Below are positions 53,736 through 62,920 of a stretch of DNA of 64,000 nucleotides, piece by piece. The notes beneath the pieces are model-generated. The model did no database searches. It saw only the letters and a list, made by a program, of their open reading frames with translations, and had not been told where the DNA came from. Both the position numbers and the translations under genes were made by a program. The stretch is from Aliarcobacter sp017996075 (GTDB lineage: Bacteria > Campylobacterota > Campylobacteria > Campylobacterales > Arcobacteraceae), in assembly GCF_051062515.1 (NCBI RefSeq), contig NZ_JAMXEK010000004.1, one strand, 5' to 3'. Position 1 is the first letter of the stretch. Every line of letters begins with the position of its first letter.

Positions 53736-53739
53736 ATGA
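53602..53739 (+). pseudogene. 5' fragment of a GT2 glycosyltransferase gene (45 codons, still open)
   Basis: ATG 53602, preceded by AAAGGGAAAGCAGGGA, opens a 45-codon frame ending TGA in an ATGA overlap with the next gene. From DILSLDE to FKEGENI, 35 of 42 residues equal the N-terminus of the GT2 protein at 57387 (DIICLDE to FKEGENI); the DNA is visibly similar too. There is no downstream continuation, so it is a truncated copy. Its last bases, AGAGGGAGAAAAT, now act as the ribosome site of the GtrB-like gene. Confidence 0.75.
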
Positions 53740-54686
53740 ACCATCAAACAATATTAGGAATAGTAGTACCTTGCTATAATGAGGAAGCTGTTTTAAGTGA
53801 AACTATTCTAAGATTGAATAAAGTTTTAGAAGACTTAGTTCAAAAAGATAAAATTTCTATAAACAGTTTCATGATTTTTGTAGATGATGGAAGCAAAGAT
53901 AACACTTGGAATTTGATTGAAAATGTATCAAAAAATAATAAATTTGTAAAAGGTTTAAAATTATCAAAAAATCAAGGACATCAAAATGCTCTTCTTGCAG
54001 GTATGCAATTTGTAGTAGATAAATGTGATTGCTTGATTTCTTTAGATGCTGATTTACAACAAGATGAAAATTCTATTGAGGAATTTTTATATAAATATAT
54101 CAGTGGTTCTGATGTTGTACTTGGTATAAGAAATGATAGGCAAAGCGATGGTTTTTTTAAAAAAACAACTGCTCTAGGATTTTATAAGTTGATTGAAATA
54201 ATGGGAGTACATGTAATAAAAAACCATGCAGATTATAGGCTTTTAAGTAATCGAGCCAATAAATCATTAATGGAATTTAAAGAAGTAAATTTATTTTTAA
54301 GAGGGCTTGTTCCTTTGTTAGGATACAAAACTGATTATGTTTATTTTGATGTAAAAGATAGATTTGCAGGAGAATCAAAATACACACTTTCAAAAATGTT
54401 ATCTTTTGCATTAGATGGGATAACCTCTTTTAGTGTTACACCTTTAAGAATGATTTCCATTGTTGGTTTTATAGTTTTTACATTGAGTTTTACAATGAGT
54501 GCATATATTATTTTTGTATCTTTATTTACTAATAAGATTGTACCAGGATGGGCTTCAACAGTATTACCAATATACTTTTTAGGTGGAATACAAATACTTT
54601 CTATTGGAATAGTAGGCGAATACATAGGAAAGATATATAAAGAAACAAAAAAAAGACCAAGGTTTTTTATTGAGAAAGAAGTTTAA
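53736..54686 (+). CDS. GtrB/DPM1-like undecaprenyl-phosphate glycosyltransferase
   Basis: A 316-residue GT2 enzyme: PCYNEEAVL near the N-terminus, the metal-binding DADLQQD near residue 104, and two C-terminal membrane helices (about 232-258 and 266-290). It would transfer a sugar from a nucleotide donor to undecaprenyl phosphate. The following small four-helix transporter and a large membrane protein suggest a GtrABC-like side-branch cassette that modifies the polymer in the periplasm. Confidence 0.85.
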   Translation: MNHQTILGIVVPCYNEEAVLSETILRLNKVLEDLVQKDKISINSFMIFVDDGSKDNTWNLIENVSKNNKFVKGLKLSKNQGHQNALLAGMQFVVDKCDCLISLDADLQQDENSIEEFLYKYISGSDVVLGIRNDRQSDGFFKKTTALGFYKLIEIMGVHVIKNHADYRLLSNRANKSLMEFKEVNLFLRGLVPLLGYKTDYVYFDVKDRFAGESKYTLSKMLSFALDGITSFSVTPLRMISIVGFIVFTLSFTMSAYIIFVSLFTNKIVPGWASTVLPIYFLGGIQILSIGIVGEYIGKIYKETKKRPRFFIEKEV

Positions 54687-55019
54687 ATGATAAATATATT
54701 TTTCTATTTATTTTATACCCTTATTAGTGTTTTGGGTCTTTATCTTTTTAAAATATCAACTATGGGTTTTAATTTATTATTTATATTAGGAATAATATTC
54801 TATGGTTCTGGCTTTCTTTTATGGTTGTTTATATTAAAAACTAATAGTTTATCTATAGCATTTCCTATAGCATCTTCAATGCTTATAATTGCTACACAGT
54901 TTGTTGGATTTTATTTTCTTCAAGAAAATTTTTCATTTAGTAAGTTAGTGGGCATAACATTTATTATATTAGGAATTTTAATAATTTATCAAGGAGAATT
55001 TGTATCATGGACAAAATAA
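54687..55019 (+). CDS. Small EamA/SMR-like four-helix membrane protein
   Basis: A 110-residue protein with four membrane helices, like ArnE/ArnF or EmrE halves. Beside a GtrB-like transferase, it probably flips the undecaprenyl-linked sugar, replacing GtrA. It begins directly after the GtrB-like stop. The next gene starts inside its end (13-base overlap). Confidence 0.78.
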   Translation: MINIFFYLFYTLISVLGLYLFKISTMGFNLLFILGIIFYGSGFLLWLFILKTNSLSIAFPIASSMLIIATQFVGFYFLQENFSFSKLVGITFIILGILIIYQGEFVSWTK

Positions 55020-55783
55020 TTGAACAGCAGAGAAAACATTTTGATGAAATTTCAAAAAGATATTTTGATGCGAGACAAAATGAAAATCATTTATTTTATA
55101 AAGAGTTAATGTGGAGAAATTTTTTTAAAAAAATAGATAAATATTTTAATAAAAAAAAGTATAACTGTCTTGAAGCTATGTGTGGTTATGCAGAAGGTTT
55201 TAAAATAATTAAGAATTTTAGCAATATTAATATCGACTATAAGGGTTTTGATTATTCTGAGGAACTTGTTCAAATTGCAAATGAAAATTCCCCTGAATTA
55301 AATATTATTAATGGGAATATTTTGACTTATAAAGATGAGAACAATTATGATTTGATAATTCTTTTAGGTGGATTACATCATGTTTATAAAAATGTAGATA
55401 AAGCACTTGAAAATATTAATAAGCTAATAGAAAGGGATTCTTTTTTTATTAATTTAGAACCAACTCATAATAATTTGTTTTTTAAAAAAATTAGAGAAAA
55501 AATCTATAAATCTAATGATTTATTTGACGATGAAAGTGAACAAGCATTTGAGTTGATTGAGCTAAATAATTTATTTATAAAAAATGGATATGAAAAAGTT
55601 GAACAGATTTATCCAGGATTGCTAGGGTACATTTTATATTATAATCCAGATGCTTTTCAAAACTTAAATATAGGAAATAAGACAATGGTAAAATTTATAT
55701 TTATGATAGAAAAATATTTTTTTAATAATTTTATAGGTAGATATTTTTCATTTGCAACTTTATCATTATGGAGAAAAAAATGA
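55007..55783 (+). CDS. Class I SAM-dependent methyltransferase
   Basis: A 258-residue protein with the SAM fold: motif I LEAMCGYAEG near residue 46, a DYSEEL acidic strand end and motif post-II NYDLIILLGGLHHV. A C-terminal part (about 180-258) has hydrophobic stretches. Its GGAG ribosome site is inside the preceding gene. Substrate probably a sugar or the lipid-linked intermediate; not predictable. Confidence 0.8.
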   Translation: MDKIIEQQRKHFDEISKRYFDARQNENHLFYKELMWRNFFKKIDKYFNKKKYNCLEAMCGYAEGFKIIKNFSNINIDYKGFDYSEELVQIANENSPELNIINGNILTYKDENNYDLIILLGGLHHVYKNVDKALENINKLIERDSFFINLEPTHNNLFFKKIREKIYKSNDLFDDESEQAFELIELNNLFIKNGYEKVEQIYPGLLGYILYYNPDAFQNLNIGNKTMVKFIFMIEKYFFNNFIGRYFSFATLSLWRKK

Positions 55784-57381
55784 AATATATGGTTTTCTTA
55801 TTAATTATTGTAAGTTACATATTATTGATATTTATTAATTCTAATTTACAAGTAATAGATGACCATGGAATCTTGGATAATTTGATGATTGGTACTTTTT
55901 TTGATAAATATTTATCTGATTCGCTATTTAGCATCGGTAGATTTTATCCTTTAAATATGCAAGAGTTTAATTTTATAAATTTATTCGTTTCTGAACCGAG
56001 TGTGAATTATTTTTATTTATTTATTTCTATTGAATTTATTATATTGATTTTTATTTTATATAAGATATTTAAATTTTTAAATTTAAATAATTATTTTATT
56101 ATAATATATTTATTGATATTTTTACCTGGATTTGTAACAGCATTTTTAAGGCTTCATATTGGAGAAAGAAGTGTTCTTTTATTATTTATTGTTTTTCTAT
56201 ATTTTTTCTTAAAATATCAAAAAGAACAAAAAATAGTTTATCTATTAGCAGGATTGATTTCTGCAAATATAGCACTTTACTATAAAGAACCTGCATTTCT
56301 AATGCTTGGAAGTTTTGCATTTTTGCATTTAATTTTTGGTTGGAAAGAGATTAATTTTAAACAAAAAATATTTGATTTTCTTTTAATGATTTCATCTTTT
56401 ATTTTTATACTGGTTTATTTTTTTGTTGTATATTTGAATAAAGGTGAAACTCTTTATGGAACTACTACTTTAAATCAATTTTTGCAAATGGCAAAAAATA
56501 TTTTTAATATGGCATTAAGTGACCCACTTATAATATTTATACTTTTACCTCTAGTTTTATATAGACTTTATCAAATTATTAAAATAAGAAAAATAGATTA
56601 TTTATTTGATTCTATGCTTTTTTCATCGGCAATATATGTATTGGTTTATATTAAATTAAATATTTTTGCACATCATTACTTGTTACCTTCTTATGCTTTT
56701 GGTTTAATAGCAATTTCTTATTTTATTTTTAAAGAACAATTTTATAAAAAAGTATTATTTAAAATTTTGGGAATCATCACTTTAATATTTGTTTTATTTA
56801 GTAGCTTGCCTACAGGATTACATTTAATATCACATTATAAGAATGTACCTAATAATTTTCAAAAGACTTTATCTTTTTTACAAGAGTATATAGCTGAAAA
56901 CTCTAAAGATGGGGAAAAAGTTTCTATATTTTTTGATGGAGTAAATAGAAATGGCGGAGAGGTACATCATAGTTTTATTAAATATTTAGAATTTAAAGGT
57001 TTAAATCATAATCAATTTGATATAAAAAGCGATGAAAATGATAATGGTATATTGCCTATAGTAGCTGAAAACAGTGAAGCTCTTTATACAATTCTAAAAC
57101 AATCTACTTTATCTGAAATTAAATCAGGTGATTTATTAATTGTTACTCCTTATACTGCAAAATATATAGGACTTGAAAAAAAAGAAATGGATAAAATGAG
57201 TGAAAAATATGCATTAATTTATCATGCAAAATCTTTTTTGGAGATTCCAAATATAGGTATTAAATCTATAATAAAAAGAATTTATAGAGAAAATAAAAAT
57301 TATTCAAGTGAAAATAGAGTTATGGTTTCTCAAAATATTTTTCAAATGCCTTTAGATTTTTATGTATTTAAAGCAAGGTAG
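55780..57381 (+). CDS. Polytopic membrane protein, GtrC/GT-C-like (or Wzy)
   Basis: A 533-residue protein with about 10-12 hydrophobic segments to residue 350, followed by a soluble domain of about 170 residues. An acidic motif VIDDHGILDN lies just after the first helix, as is usual for the catalytic aspartates of GT-C transferases (GtrC, PMT-like). I use ATG 55780 in ATGA overlap with the methyltransferase stop, GGAG upstream. It likely uses the undecaprenyl sugar from the GtrB-like enzyme. A polymerase role is a secondary option since no other Wzy is visible. Confidence 0.65.
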   Translation: MKYMVFLLIIVSYILLIFINSNLQVIDDHGILDNLMIGTFFDKYLSDSLFSIGRFYPLNMQEFNFINLFVSEPSVNYFYLFISIEFIILIFILYKIFKFLNLNNYFIIIYLLIFLPGFVTAFLRLHIGERSVLLLFIVFLYFFLKYQKEQKIVYLLAGLISANIALYYKEPAFLMLGSFAFLHLIFGWKEINFKQKIFDFLLMISSFIFILVYFFVVYLNKGETLYGTTTLNQFLQMAKNIFNMALSDPLIIFILLPLVLYRLYQIIKIRKIDYLFDSMLFSSAIYVLVYIKLNIFAHHYLLPSYAFGLIAISYFIFKEQFYKKVLFKILGIITLIFVLFSSLPTGLHLISHYKNVPNNFQKTLSFLQEYIAENSKDGEKVSIFFDGVNRNGGEVHHSFIKYLEFKGLNHNQFDIKSDENDNGILPIVAENSEALYTILKQSTLSEIKSGDLLIVTPYTAKYIGLEKKEMDKMSEKYALIYHAKSFLEIPNIGIKSIIKRIYRENKNYSSENRVMVSQNIFQMPLDFYVFKAR

Positions 57382-57386
57382 TTTTT

Positions 57387-58361
57387 ATGGATTTTAAAAT
57401 TACTGATATAATTTGTTTAGATGAAAAATATAGTACCACAAGAATTTTAACAAAAGAAAAACCAGAAATATTAAAAAACAGTGAAGATAAGTTTGAAATT
57501 GTTTTGTTTTTTAAAGAGGGAGAAAATATAAAAGGTGAAGGTGGTCTTAGGACAAAAGAGTATTTTAAAAAATCATTTGATGATAAACCTCTTATTTCTA
57601 TAATTACTGTTGTTTTTAATGGTGAAAAATACTTAGAAGATACTATACAAAGTGTCATAAACCAAGCATATGATAATGTAGAATATATAGTCATAGATGG
57701 TGGAAGTACAGATGGGACTTTGGGTATCATCAAAAAGTATGAAGATAAAATAGATTATTGGGTTAGCGAAAAAGATAGAGGAATTTATGATGCTATGAAT
57801 AAGGGAATAGATTCCGCTAATGGAGAATGGTTAAATTTTATGAATGGTGGAGATGAATTTTATGATAATCAGGTTATAGAAAATATTTTCAAAAATTGTA
57901 GCTACGAAGATGAGTATGTGATTCATGGTAAAGTTGTACTTATGTACAAAAATGATTTAATCGCCTATTATGGGAATACTAAAATAATTCCTCATCAAGG
58001 AGCATTTTTTAAAACTCAAATTATGAAATCTTTAAAGTTTAATACGGTATACAAAATATTTGCAGATGGAGAATGTTTGAGTCGCATGCAAAAATTAGAA
58101 AAATATAAATCAAAGTTTATTGATATGGTTATTGCAAATTTTGAATTAGGTGGTGTAGGAAATCATCCTAAATATTTTTTTAAAAGACTTAAAGAAGAGA
58201 TAAAAATAAAAAATGATCAAAAACTTCCTTTTTCATTTAAATGGTATATTTTGAAATTAATTGATGGTTTTGGATATGTTCTTTATCATTTATTTGGTGA
58301 AATTTTCTATTACAAAAAATTTCAAAAGCATTTAGTAAATATAATAGGAAAAATGAAATGA
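57387..58361 (+). CDS. Glycosyltransferase, GT2 family
   Basis: A 324-residue GT-A transferase with an unusual N-terminal extension of about 65 residues (duplicated in part at 53602), then GEGGLRTKEYFKKS and the GT2 core SIITVVFNGEKYLEDTIQSV, IDGGSTDGT and ISDRGIYDAMNKG-like motif (SEKDRGIYDAMNKG). The family is common in O-antigen clusters. Donor unknown. The following methyltransferase overlaps by four bases. Confidence 0.85.
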   Translation: MDFKITDIICLDEKYSTTRILTKEKPEILKNSEDKFEIVLFFKEGENIKGEGGLRTKEYFKKSFDDKPLISIITVVFNGEKYLEDTIQSVINQAYDNVEYIVIDGGSTDGTLGIIKKYEDKIDYWVSEKDRGIYDAMNKGIDSANGEWLNFMNGGDEFYDNQVIENIFKNCSYEDEYVIHGKVVLMYKNDLIAYYGNTKIIPHQGAFFKTQIMKSLKFNTVYKIFADGECLSRMQKLEKYKSKFIDMVIANFELGGVGNHPKYFFKRLKEEIKIKNDQKLPFSFKWYILKLIDGFGYVLYHLFGEIFYYKKFQKHLVNIIGKMK

Positions 58362-59116
58362 ATCAAAATATATCAAGAATAATACGACATAAAGCACTTT
58401 ATCCTTTTTGGAAGTTTTTAAATCAACTTTCATTATATGGTATGAATTTTGGTGTAGCAAGTGGATATGCAGACTACAGTGGTGAGTTGCATATTATTAA
58501 ACAACTTAAAAAAAATATGACCAATGGAGTTATATTTGATATTGGTGCTAATGTAGGCGATTGGGCAAAGTTTGTGATTGATGAGTATAAAGATATAGAT
58601 TATAGGCTTTGTATGTTTGAGCCCTCAACTTCTGCATATGATAAAATGACTCAAAATATCCAACCAAATAATAGTATCAAACAATTTAAAATGGGTTTTG
58701 GTGATAAAAATGAAACTATAAAGATATATTTTGATGATGAAGCGCAAGGAAGTGCAGGAGCATTTATCAAGGATGCAAAATATAGTGAAGAGATACAGGT
58801 TGATACTATAGATAACTTTTGCCAAATAAATAAAATAGAAAAAATTAGCTTTTTAAAAATGGACGTGCAAGGATATGAATATAACATTTTAGTTGGTGCC
58901 AAAGAGATGTTGAAAAATGGAAGAATTGAATGTATTCAATTTGAAACAGATGAACCAAATATAGAAAATAGGATATTTTTTAAGGATTTTTGGAATCTTT
59001 TGCACGATAAATATAGACTCTATCATTCGTTGTATAATGGACTGATTGAAATAAAAGAGTATCACTATAGTTTGGAAAATTTTAATTGTATGAATTATTT
59101 GGCTATAAAGAAGTAA
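58358..59116 (+). CDS. FkbM-family methyltransferase
   Basis: A 252-residue SAM methyltransferase with motif I VIFDIGANVGDWAKF near residue 60 and the FkbM-typical FLKMDVQGYEYNILVGA near 165. It probably O-methylates a sugar of the repeat unit. Start overlaps the GT2 stop; the GT11 gene follows after one base. Confidence 0.87.
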   Translation: MNQNISRIIRHKALYPFWKFLNQLSLYGMNFGVASGYADYSGELHIIKQLKKNMTNGVIFDIGANVGDWAKFVIDEYKDIDYRLCMFEPSTSAYDKMTQNIQPNNSIKQFKMGFGDKNETIKIYFDDEAQGSAGAFIKDAKYSEEIQVDTIDNFCQINKIEKISFLKMDVQGYEYNILVGAKEMLKNGRIECIQFETDEPNIENRIFFKDFWNLLHDKYRLYHSLYNGLIEIKEYHYSLENFNCMNYLAIKK

Positions 59117-59117
59117 T

Positions 59118-59984
59118 ATGATAATCGGTCAAATAATAGGTGGTCTTGGAAACCAAATGTTTCAGTATGCTTTTTACAAATATTTATCTATCTCGAAAGA
59201 ATGTGATTTAAAGTTAGATTTGTTTTTATTTGATAATTATGAACTTCATAATGGCTATGAATTAGAAAATGCTTTTGGTGTAATTGAAGACATCGCTACA
59301 AAAGATGAGATAAAAAAATTTAAGACGAGTTGTCCACTGTTTTTTAGAATAGAAAATAAATTGTTTGATAGAAACTTTATGTTTGGCACAAAGCATTATA
59401 AAGAAAATAAATTTTATATTGATAACAACATTTTTGATAAGAGCTTAGATGATTTTTATGTTGAGGGGTATTTTCAGACATATATGTATATTCAAGAACT
59501 AGATCAAAATTTATTTCAGTTTCAAACGAAGTTGAGTGAAACAGAAACAGAATTATTGCAAGGGAATGTAGTCTCTATCCACATAAGAGGAGGGGATTAT
59601 ATAACTAGTAAAAAAGACAGTGCATTGTTTGGCAATATATGTACGAAAAAGTATTATAAAAACGCTATCGAACACATAAAAAGTTTTACAGAAAATCCAA
59701 AATTTTTAATATTTACAAATGATAAAGCATATGCAAAACAGTTATTAATTGGTGAGGATTTCGAGATTGTAGATTGGAATGGTGGTAAAGATAGTTTTAG
59801 AGATATGTTTTTAATGAGTCAGTGTAAGCATAACATTATCGCTAATAGTAGTTTTAGTTGGTGGGGAGCTTGGTTAAATAATAATACTTCAAAAATAGTT
59901 GTAACACCAAGCAAATGGTTTAATGATAAGAGTATCAATCAAAATGAAATAATTCCAAAAAATTGGATAAGGGTAGGTTTATAA
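59118..59984 (+). CDS. Alpha-1,2-fucosyltransferase (GT11)
   Basis: A 288-residue enzyme. The GT11 opening IGGLGNQMFQYAFYKYL (residues 7-23) and the donor-binding HIRGGDY are present, with the C-terminal NSSFSWWGAWLN. It transfers L-fucose in alpha-1,2 linkage, matching the GDP-L-fucose made by Gmd and Fcl upstream in the same cluster. Acceptor not known. Confidence 0.9.
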   Translation: MIIGQIIGGLGNQMFQYAFYKYLSISKECDLKLDLFLFDNYELHNGYELENAFGVIEDIATKDEIKKFKTSCPLFFRIENKLFDRNFMFGTKHYKENKFYIDNNIFDKSLDDFYVEGYFQTYMYIQELDQNLFQFQTKLSETETELLQGNVVSIHIRGGDYITSKKDSALFGNICTKKYYKNAIEHIKSFTENPKFLIFTNDKAYAKQLLIGEDFEIVDWNGGKDSFRDMFLMSQCKHNIIANSSFSWWGAWLNNNTSKIVVTPSKWFNDKSINQNEIIPKNWIRVGL

Positions 59985-60761
59985 ATGAGTCCTTTAGTTT
60001 CAATTATAATGCCTGCATATAATGCTGAGCTTTTTATTGAAGAATCTATAAAATCTGTTATAAACCAAACATATAAAAATTGGGAACTTATAATAGTGGA
60101 TGACTGTTCTACTGATAATACAAAAAATATTATGATAGATTTCCAGAAAATAAATGATAAAATCAAAACCATATTTTTAAAAATTAATAGTGGGAAACCT
60201 TCAATTGCAAAAAATTTTGCATTAAAAGAATCAATTGGTAAATATATTGCTTTTTTAGATAGTGATGACATTTGGTGTGAAAATAAATTAGAAAAACAAG
60301 TTCAAATTATGGAAAGTAATAGTAAATATGGTTTATGTTATACAGGAGGATATTGGATAGATAAAGATGGAAATTTTATTAAGAGTTTTTTGCCAAAATA
60401 TAGTAATGGTAATTTATTTAAAAATATGCTAGTTAGATATGAAATAAATAATCAATCAGTTATGATAAGAAGAGAATCTCTTGAAAAAACTATAATAAAA
60501 TTTAATGAGATGATAACTATTGGAGAAGATTATAATTTATATATGAATATTTTAAATAAATATGAAGCTGTAAATATAAAAGAATATTTAATAAAATATC
60601 GTATACATAATAATGCAATAACAAAAAATAAAAAAAGAATATCTGATGGAGTTATATTAACATTAAATGAATTGGATTTATTTAAAAAATATCCTTTAAT
60701 TAGTTTGCTAACATATTTTAAGGCTTTAAGATTTAAATATATAAAAAAAACATGGAAATAA
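59985..60761 (+). CDS. Glycosyltransferase, GT2 family
   Basis: A 258-residue inverting transferase: VSIIMPAYNAELFIEESI at the start, VDDCSTDNT, and the DXD equivalent FLDSDDIWCENKLEKQ. No membrane helices. Its start follows the fucosyltransferase stop directly, so both are likely co-translated. Donor unknown. Confidence 0.87.
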   Translation: MSPLVSIIMPAYNAELFIEESIKSVINQTYKNWELIIVDDCSTDNTKNIMIDFQKINDKIKTIFLKINSGKPSIAKNFALKESIGKYIAFLDSDDIWCENKLEKQVQIMESNSKYGLCYTGGYWIDKDGNFIKSFLPKYSNGNLFKNMLVRYEINNQSVMIRRESLEKTIIKFNEMITIGEDYNLYMNILNKYEAVNIKEYLIKYRIHNNAITKNKKRISDGVILTLNELDLFKKYPLISLLTYFKALRFKYIKKTWK

Positions 60762-60782
60762 AATAATTATATAAGGACACAA

Positions 60783-61715
60783 ATGAATATTTTAGTAACA
60801 GGAAGTGCTGGTTTTATAGCTTCACATTTAATAGAAGAACTTTTGAAAGATAAAAATAATTTTATTATAGGGATAGATAATTTTTATAGTGGTACAAAAG
60901 AGAATTTAGATTTTATAAAATCTTTAGACAGTGAAAATAAATTTCAATTTATTCAAGCAGATATTAGAATTTTTGAAGAAATAAACAAAATCATAAAAGA
61001 TAAAGAAATAGAACAGATATATCACCTAGCTGCTATAGTATCAGTTCAAGAGTCAATTTTAAATCCTCTTCTATCAAATGAAGTAAATATAAAGGGTACT
61101 TTAAATATTCTAGAAGCAGTAAGACTAAATAATGTAAAAAGAGTTGTTTTTTCAAGTAGTGCAGCTGTTTATGGAGATGAACCAACTCAGCCAAAAAATG
61201 AAAAATCTGTAACTAAACCAATATCACCTTATGGATATGAAAAACTGATTGGTGAGCAATATATGAAATTATATAGTGAATTATATGGTGTTGAGACAGT
61301 TTCTTTAAGATATTTTAATATTTATGGTGAAAGACAAAGTGCTACTAGTGATTATAGTGGAGTGATTTCTATTTTTGAAAAAAAATTTAAAGAAAATGGA
61401 ATACCAAATATATATGGAGATGGAGAACAGTATAGAGATTTTGTATATGTAAAAGATGTAGTATTATTAAATATAAAAGCTATGAATACAGAAAATATTT
61501 CAGGAGAAGTTTTTTGTGTTGGAACTTCTCAAAAAGTATCAATAAATGATTTAATATCTATATTAAATTATAAGTATTCCAAAAATATAAAAGCAAACTA
61601 TTTACCATATAGACAAGCAGATATCAAAGAATCAATTTGTGATAATTCAAAAATTATGAAATTATTGAATTTCAAAGAATTTAGAAGTTTTAAAGAAAAT
61701 ATTTTATACTTATGA
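60783..61715 (+). CDS. NAD-dependent UDP-sugar 4-epimerase (GalE/WbpP-like)
   Basis: A 310-residue extended SDR: TGSAGFIASHLIEEL (residues 6-20), active-site serines SSSAAVYG near 119 and Y-x3-K in YGYEK near 145. It resembles epimerases interconverting UDP-Glc/Gal or UDP-GlcNAc/GalNAc, the latter fitting a GT4 and WecA-like partner next door. AAGGACAC precedes the ATG. It overlaps the next gene by four bases. Confidence 0.8.
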   Translation: MNILVTGSAGFIASHLIEELLKDKNNFIIGIDNFYSGTKENLDFIKSLDSENKFQFIQADIRIFEEINKIIKDKEIEQIYHLAAIVSVQESILNPLLSNEVNIKGTLNILEAVRLNNVKRVVFSSSAAVYGDEPTQPKNEKSVTKPISPYGYEKLIGEQYMKLYSELYGVETVSLRYFNIYGERQSATSDYSGVISIFEKKFKENGIPNIYGDGEQYRDFVYVKDVVLLNIKAMNTENISGEVFCVGTSQKVSINDLISILNYKYSKNIKANYLPYRQADIKESICDNSKIMKLLNFKEFRSFKENILYL

Positions 61716-62836
61716 AAATAGCATTAATAGGTACAGTTGCACAAAATGCAATACTTTTTAGAAAGGAAATGATTATTGCATTAAAAGATAAGAATCATGA
61801 GGTTTTTGTTTTCTGCACAGATTTTACAGATAATACAAAAAAACAAATTGAGAGTTTTGGAGCAGTAGCTGTTGATTATAAATTAAATCGTGCAGGTTTA
61901 AATCCTTTTATGGATATCATAGATACAATAAGATTAAGTTATAAGTTAAATAATTTGAAAATCGATTTAAGTTTTTCATACTTTGTTAAGCCAGTAATTT
62001 TTGGAACAATTGCTTCAAGAATTGCAGGAGTAAAAAAAATCTTTGGTATGCTAGAAGGTTTAGGTTATGTATTTACAGATTTACCCAAAGGGGTAAGAAA
62101 TAAACAGAAACTTTTAAGATTAATACAAGTTTTTCTATACAGGTTATCTTTTCCATTTTTAGAAAAAATTATTTTCTTAAATAAAGACGATCGATTAGAT
62201 TTAATAGAAAAATATAGAATAAAAGTAAAAAACGTAGAAGTTCTAGGAGCTATTGGATTAAATCTTGATGAATATTTATATAGTAATCCACCAATAGAAA
62301 AAATAAGATTTATTTTTATAGGAAGGCTTTTATCTGAGAAAGGCATATTTGAATATATTGAAGCTGCTAAAATAGTAAAAAAAGATTTTCCAGATGTTGA
62401 ATTTATAGTGATTGGTGGATTAGATGAAGAAAACCCTGGAGCGCTTAGTAAATATGATTTAGATAAGTTGTTGGAAGATAATATAATTATTTATCCTGGA
62501 TATGTTAAAAATGTTAATGATTGGATTAAAAACTCATCAGTTTTTGTTTTACCATCTTATAGAGAAGGATTTCCAAGAAGCACACAGGAAGCTATGGCTA
62601 TTGGAAGGGCTGTGATAACTACAAATGTTCCAGGTTGTAAAGATACGGTTGTTAATGGATTAAACGGATTTCTTATTTTACCTTTTAATGCTCAAGAACT
62701 AGCACTTATAATGAAAAGATTTATAGATAATCCAGTTTTAATTAAAAAAATGGGAGAAGAGAGTTATAAAATAGCAAAAGATAAATTTGATTCAAAAAAA
62801 ATAAATGATAGATTATTAAATTTGTTAAAAATTTAA
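61712..62836 (+). CDS. Glycosyltransferase, GT4 family (PglA-like)
   Basis: A 374-residue GT-B transferase. The N-terminal region (GTVAQNAILFRKEMIIAL, then SYFVKPVIFGTIASRIAG) and GMLEGLGYVF resemble the GalNAc/QuiNAc-type enzymes that add the second sugar; the donor motif is YREGFPRSTQEAMAIGRAVI. It sits between the epimerase and the initiating transferase, so it probably adds the second residue, perhaps GalNAc. Confidence 0.83.
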   Translation: MKIALIGTVAQNAILFRKEMIIALKDKNHEVFVFCTDFTDNTKKQIESFGAVAVDYKLNRAGLNPFMDIIDTIRLSYKLNNLKIDLSFSYFVKPVIFGTIASRIAGVKKIFGMLEGLGYVFTDLPKGVRNKQKLLRLIQVFLYRLSFPFLEKIIFLNKDDRLDLIEKYRIKVKNVEVLGAIGLNLDEYLYSNPPIEKIRFIFIGRLLSEKGIFEYIEAAKIVKKDFPDVEFIVIGGLDEENPGALSKYDLDKLLEDNIIIYPGYVKNVNDWIKNSSVFVLPSYREGFPRSTQEAMAIGRAVITTNVPGCKDTVVNGLNGFLILPFNAQELALIMKRFIDNPVLIKKMGEESYKIAKDKFDSKKINDRLLNLLKI

Positions 62837-62920
62837 AATGAATTATAGGTATTTTCTAATTAATTCAGTAAAATTTTAGTACAATCTAAACTTTAGCACT
62901 AATAGAGGGGAATAGTTGTT

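Noticed and set aside
53602..57381. The interval between the two GT2 N-terminal copies as a composite transposon
   Set aside because: No transposase, terminal inverted repeats or target duplication; simple homologous recombination explains the duplication better.
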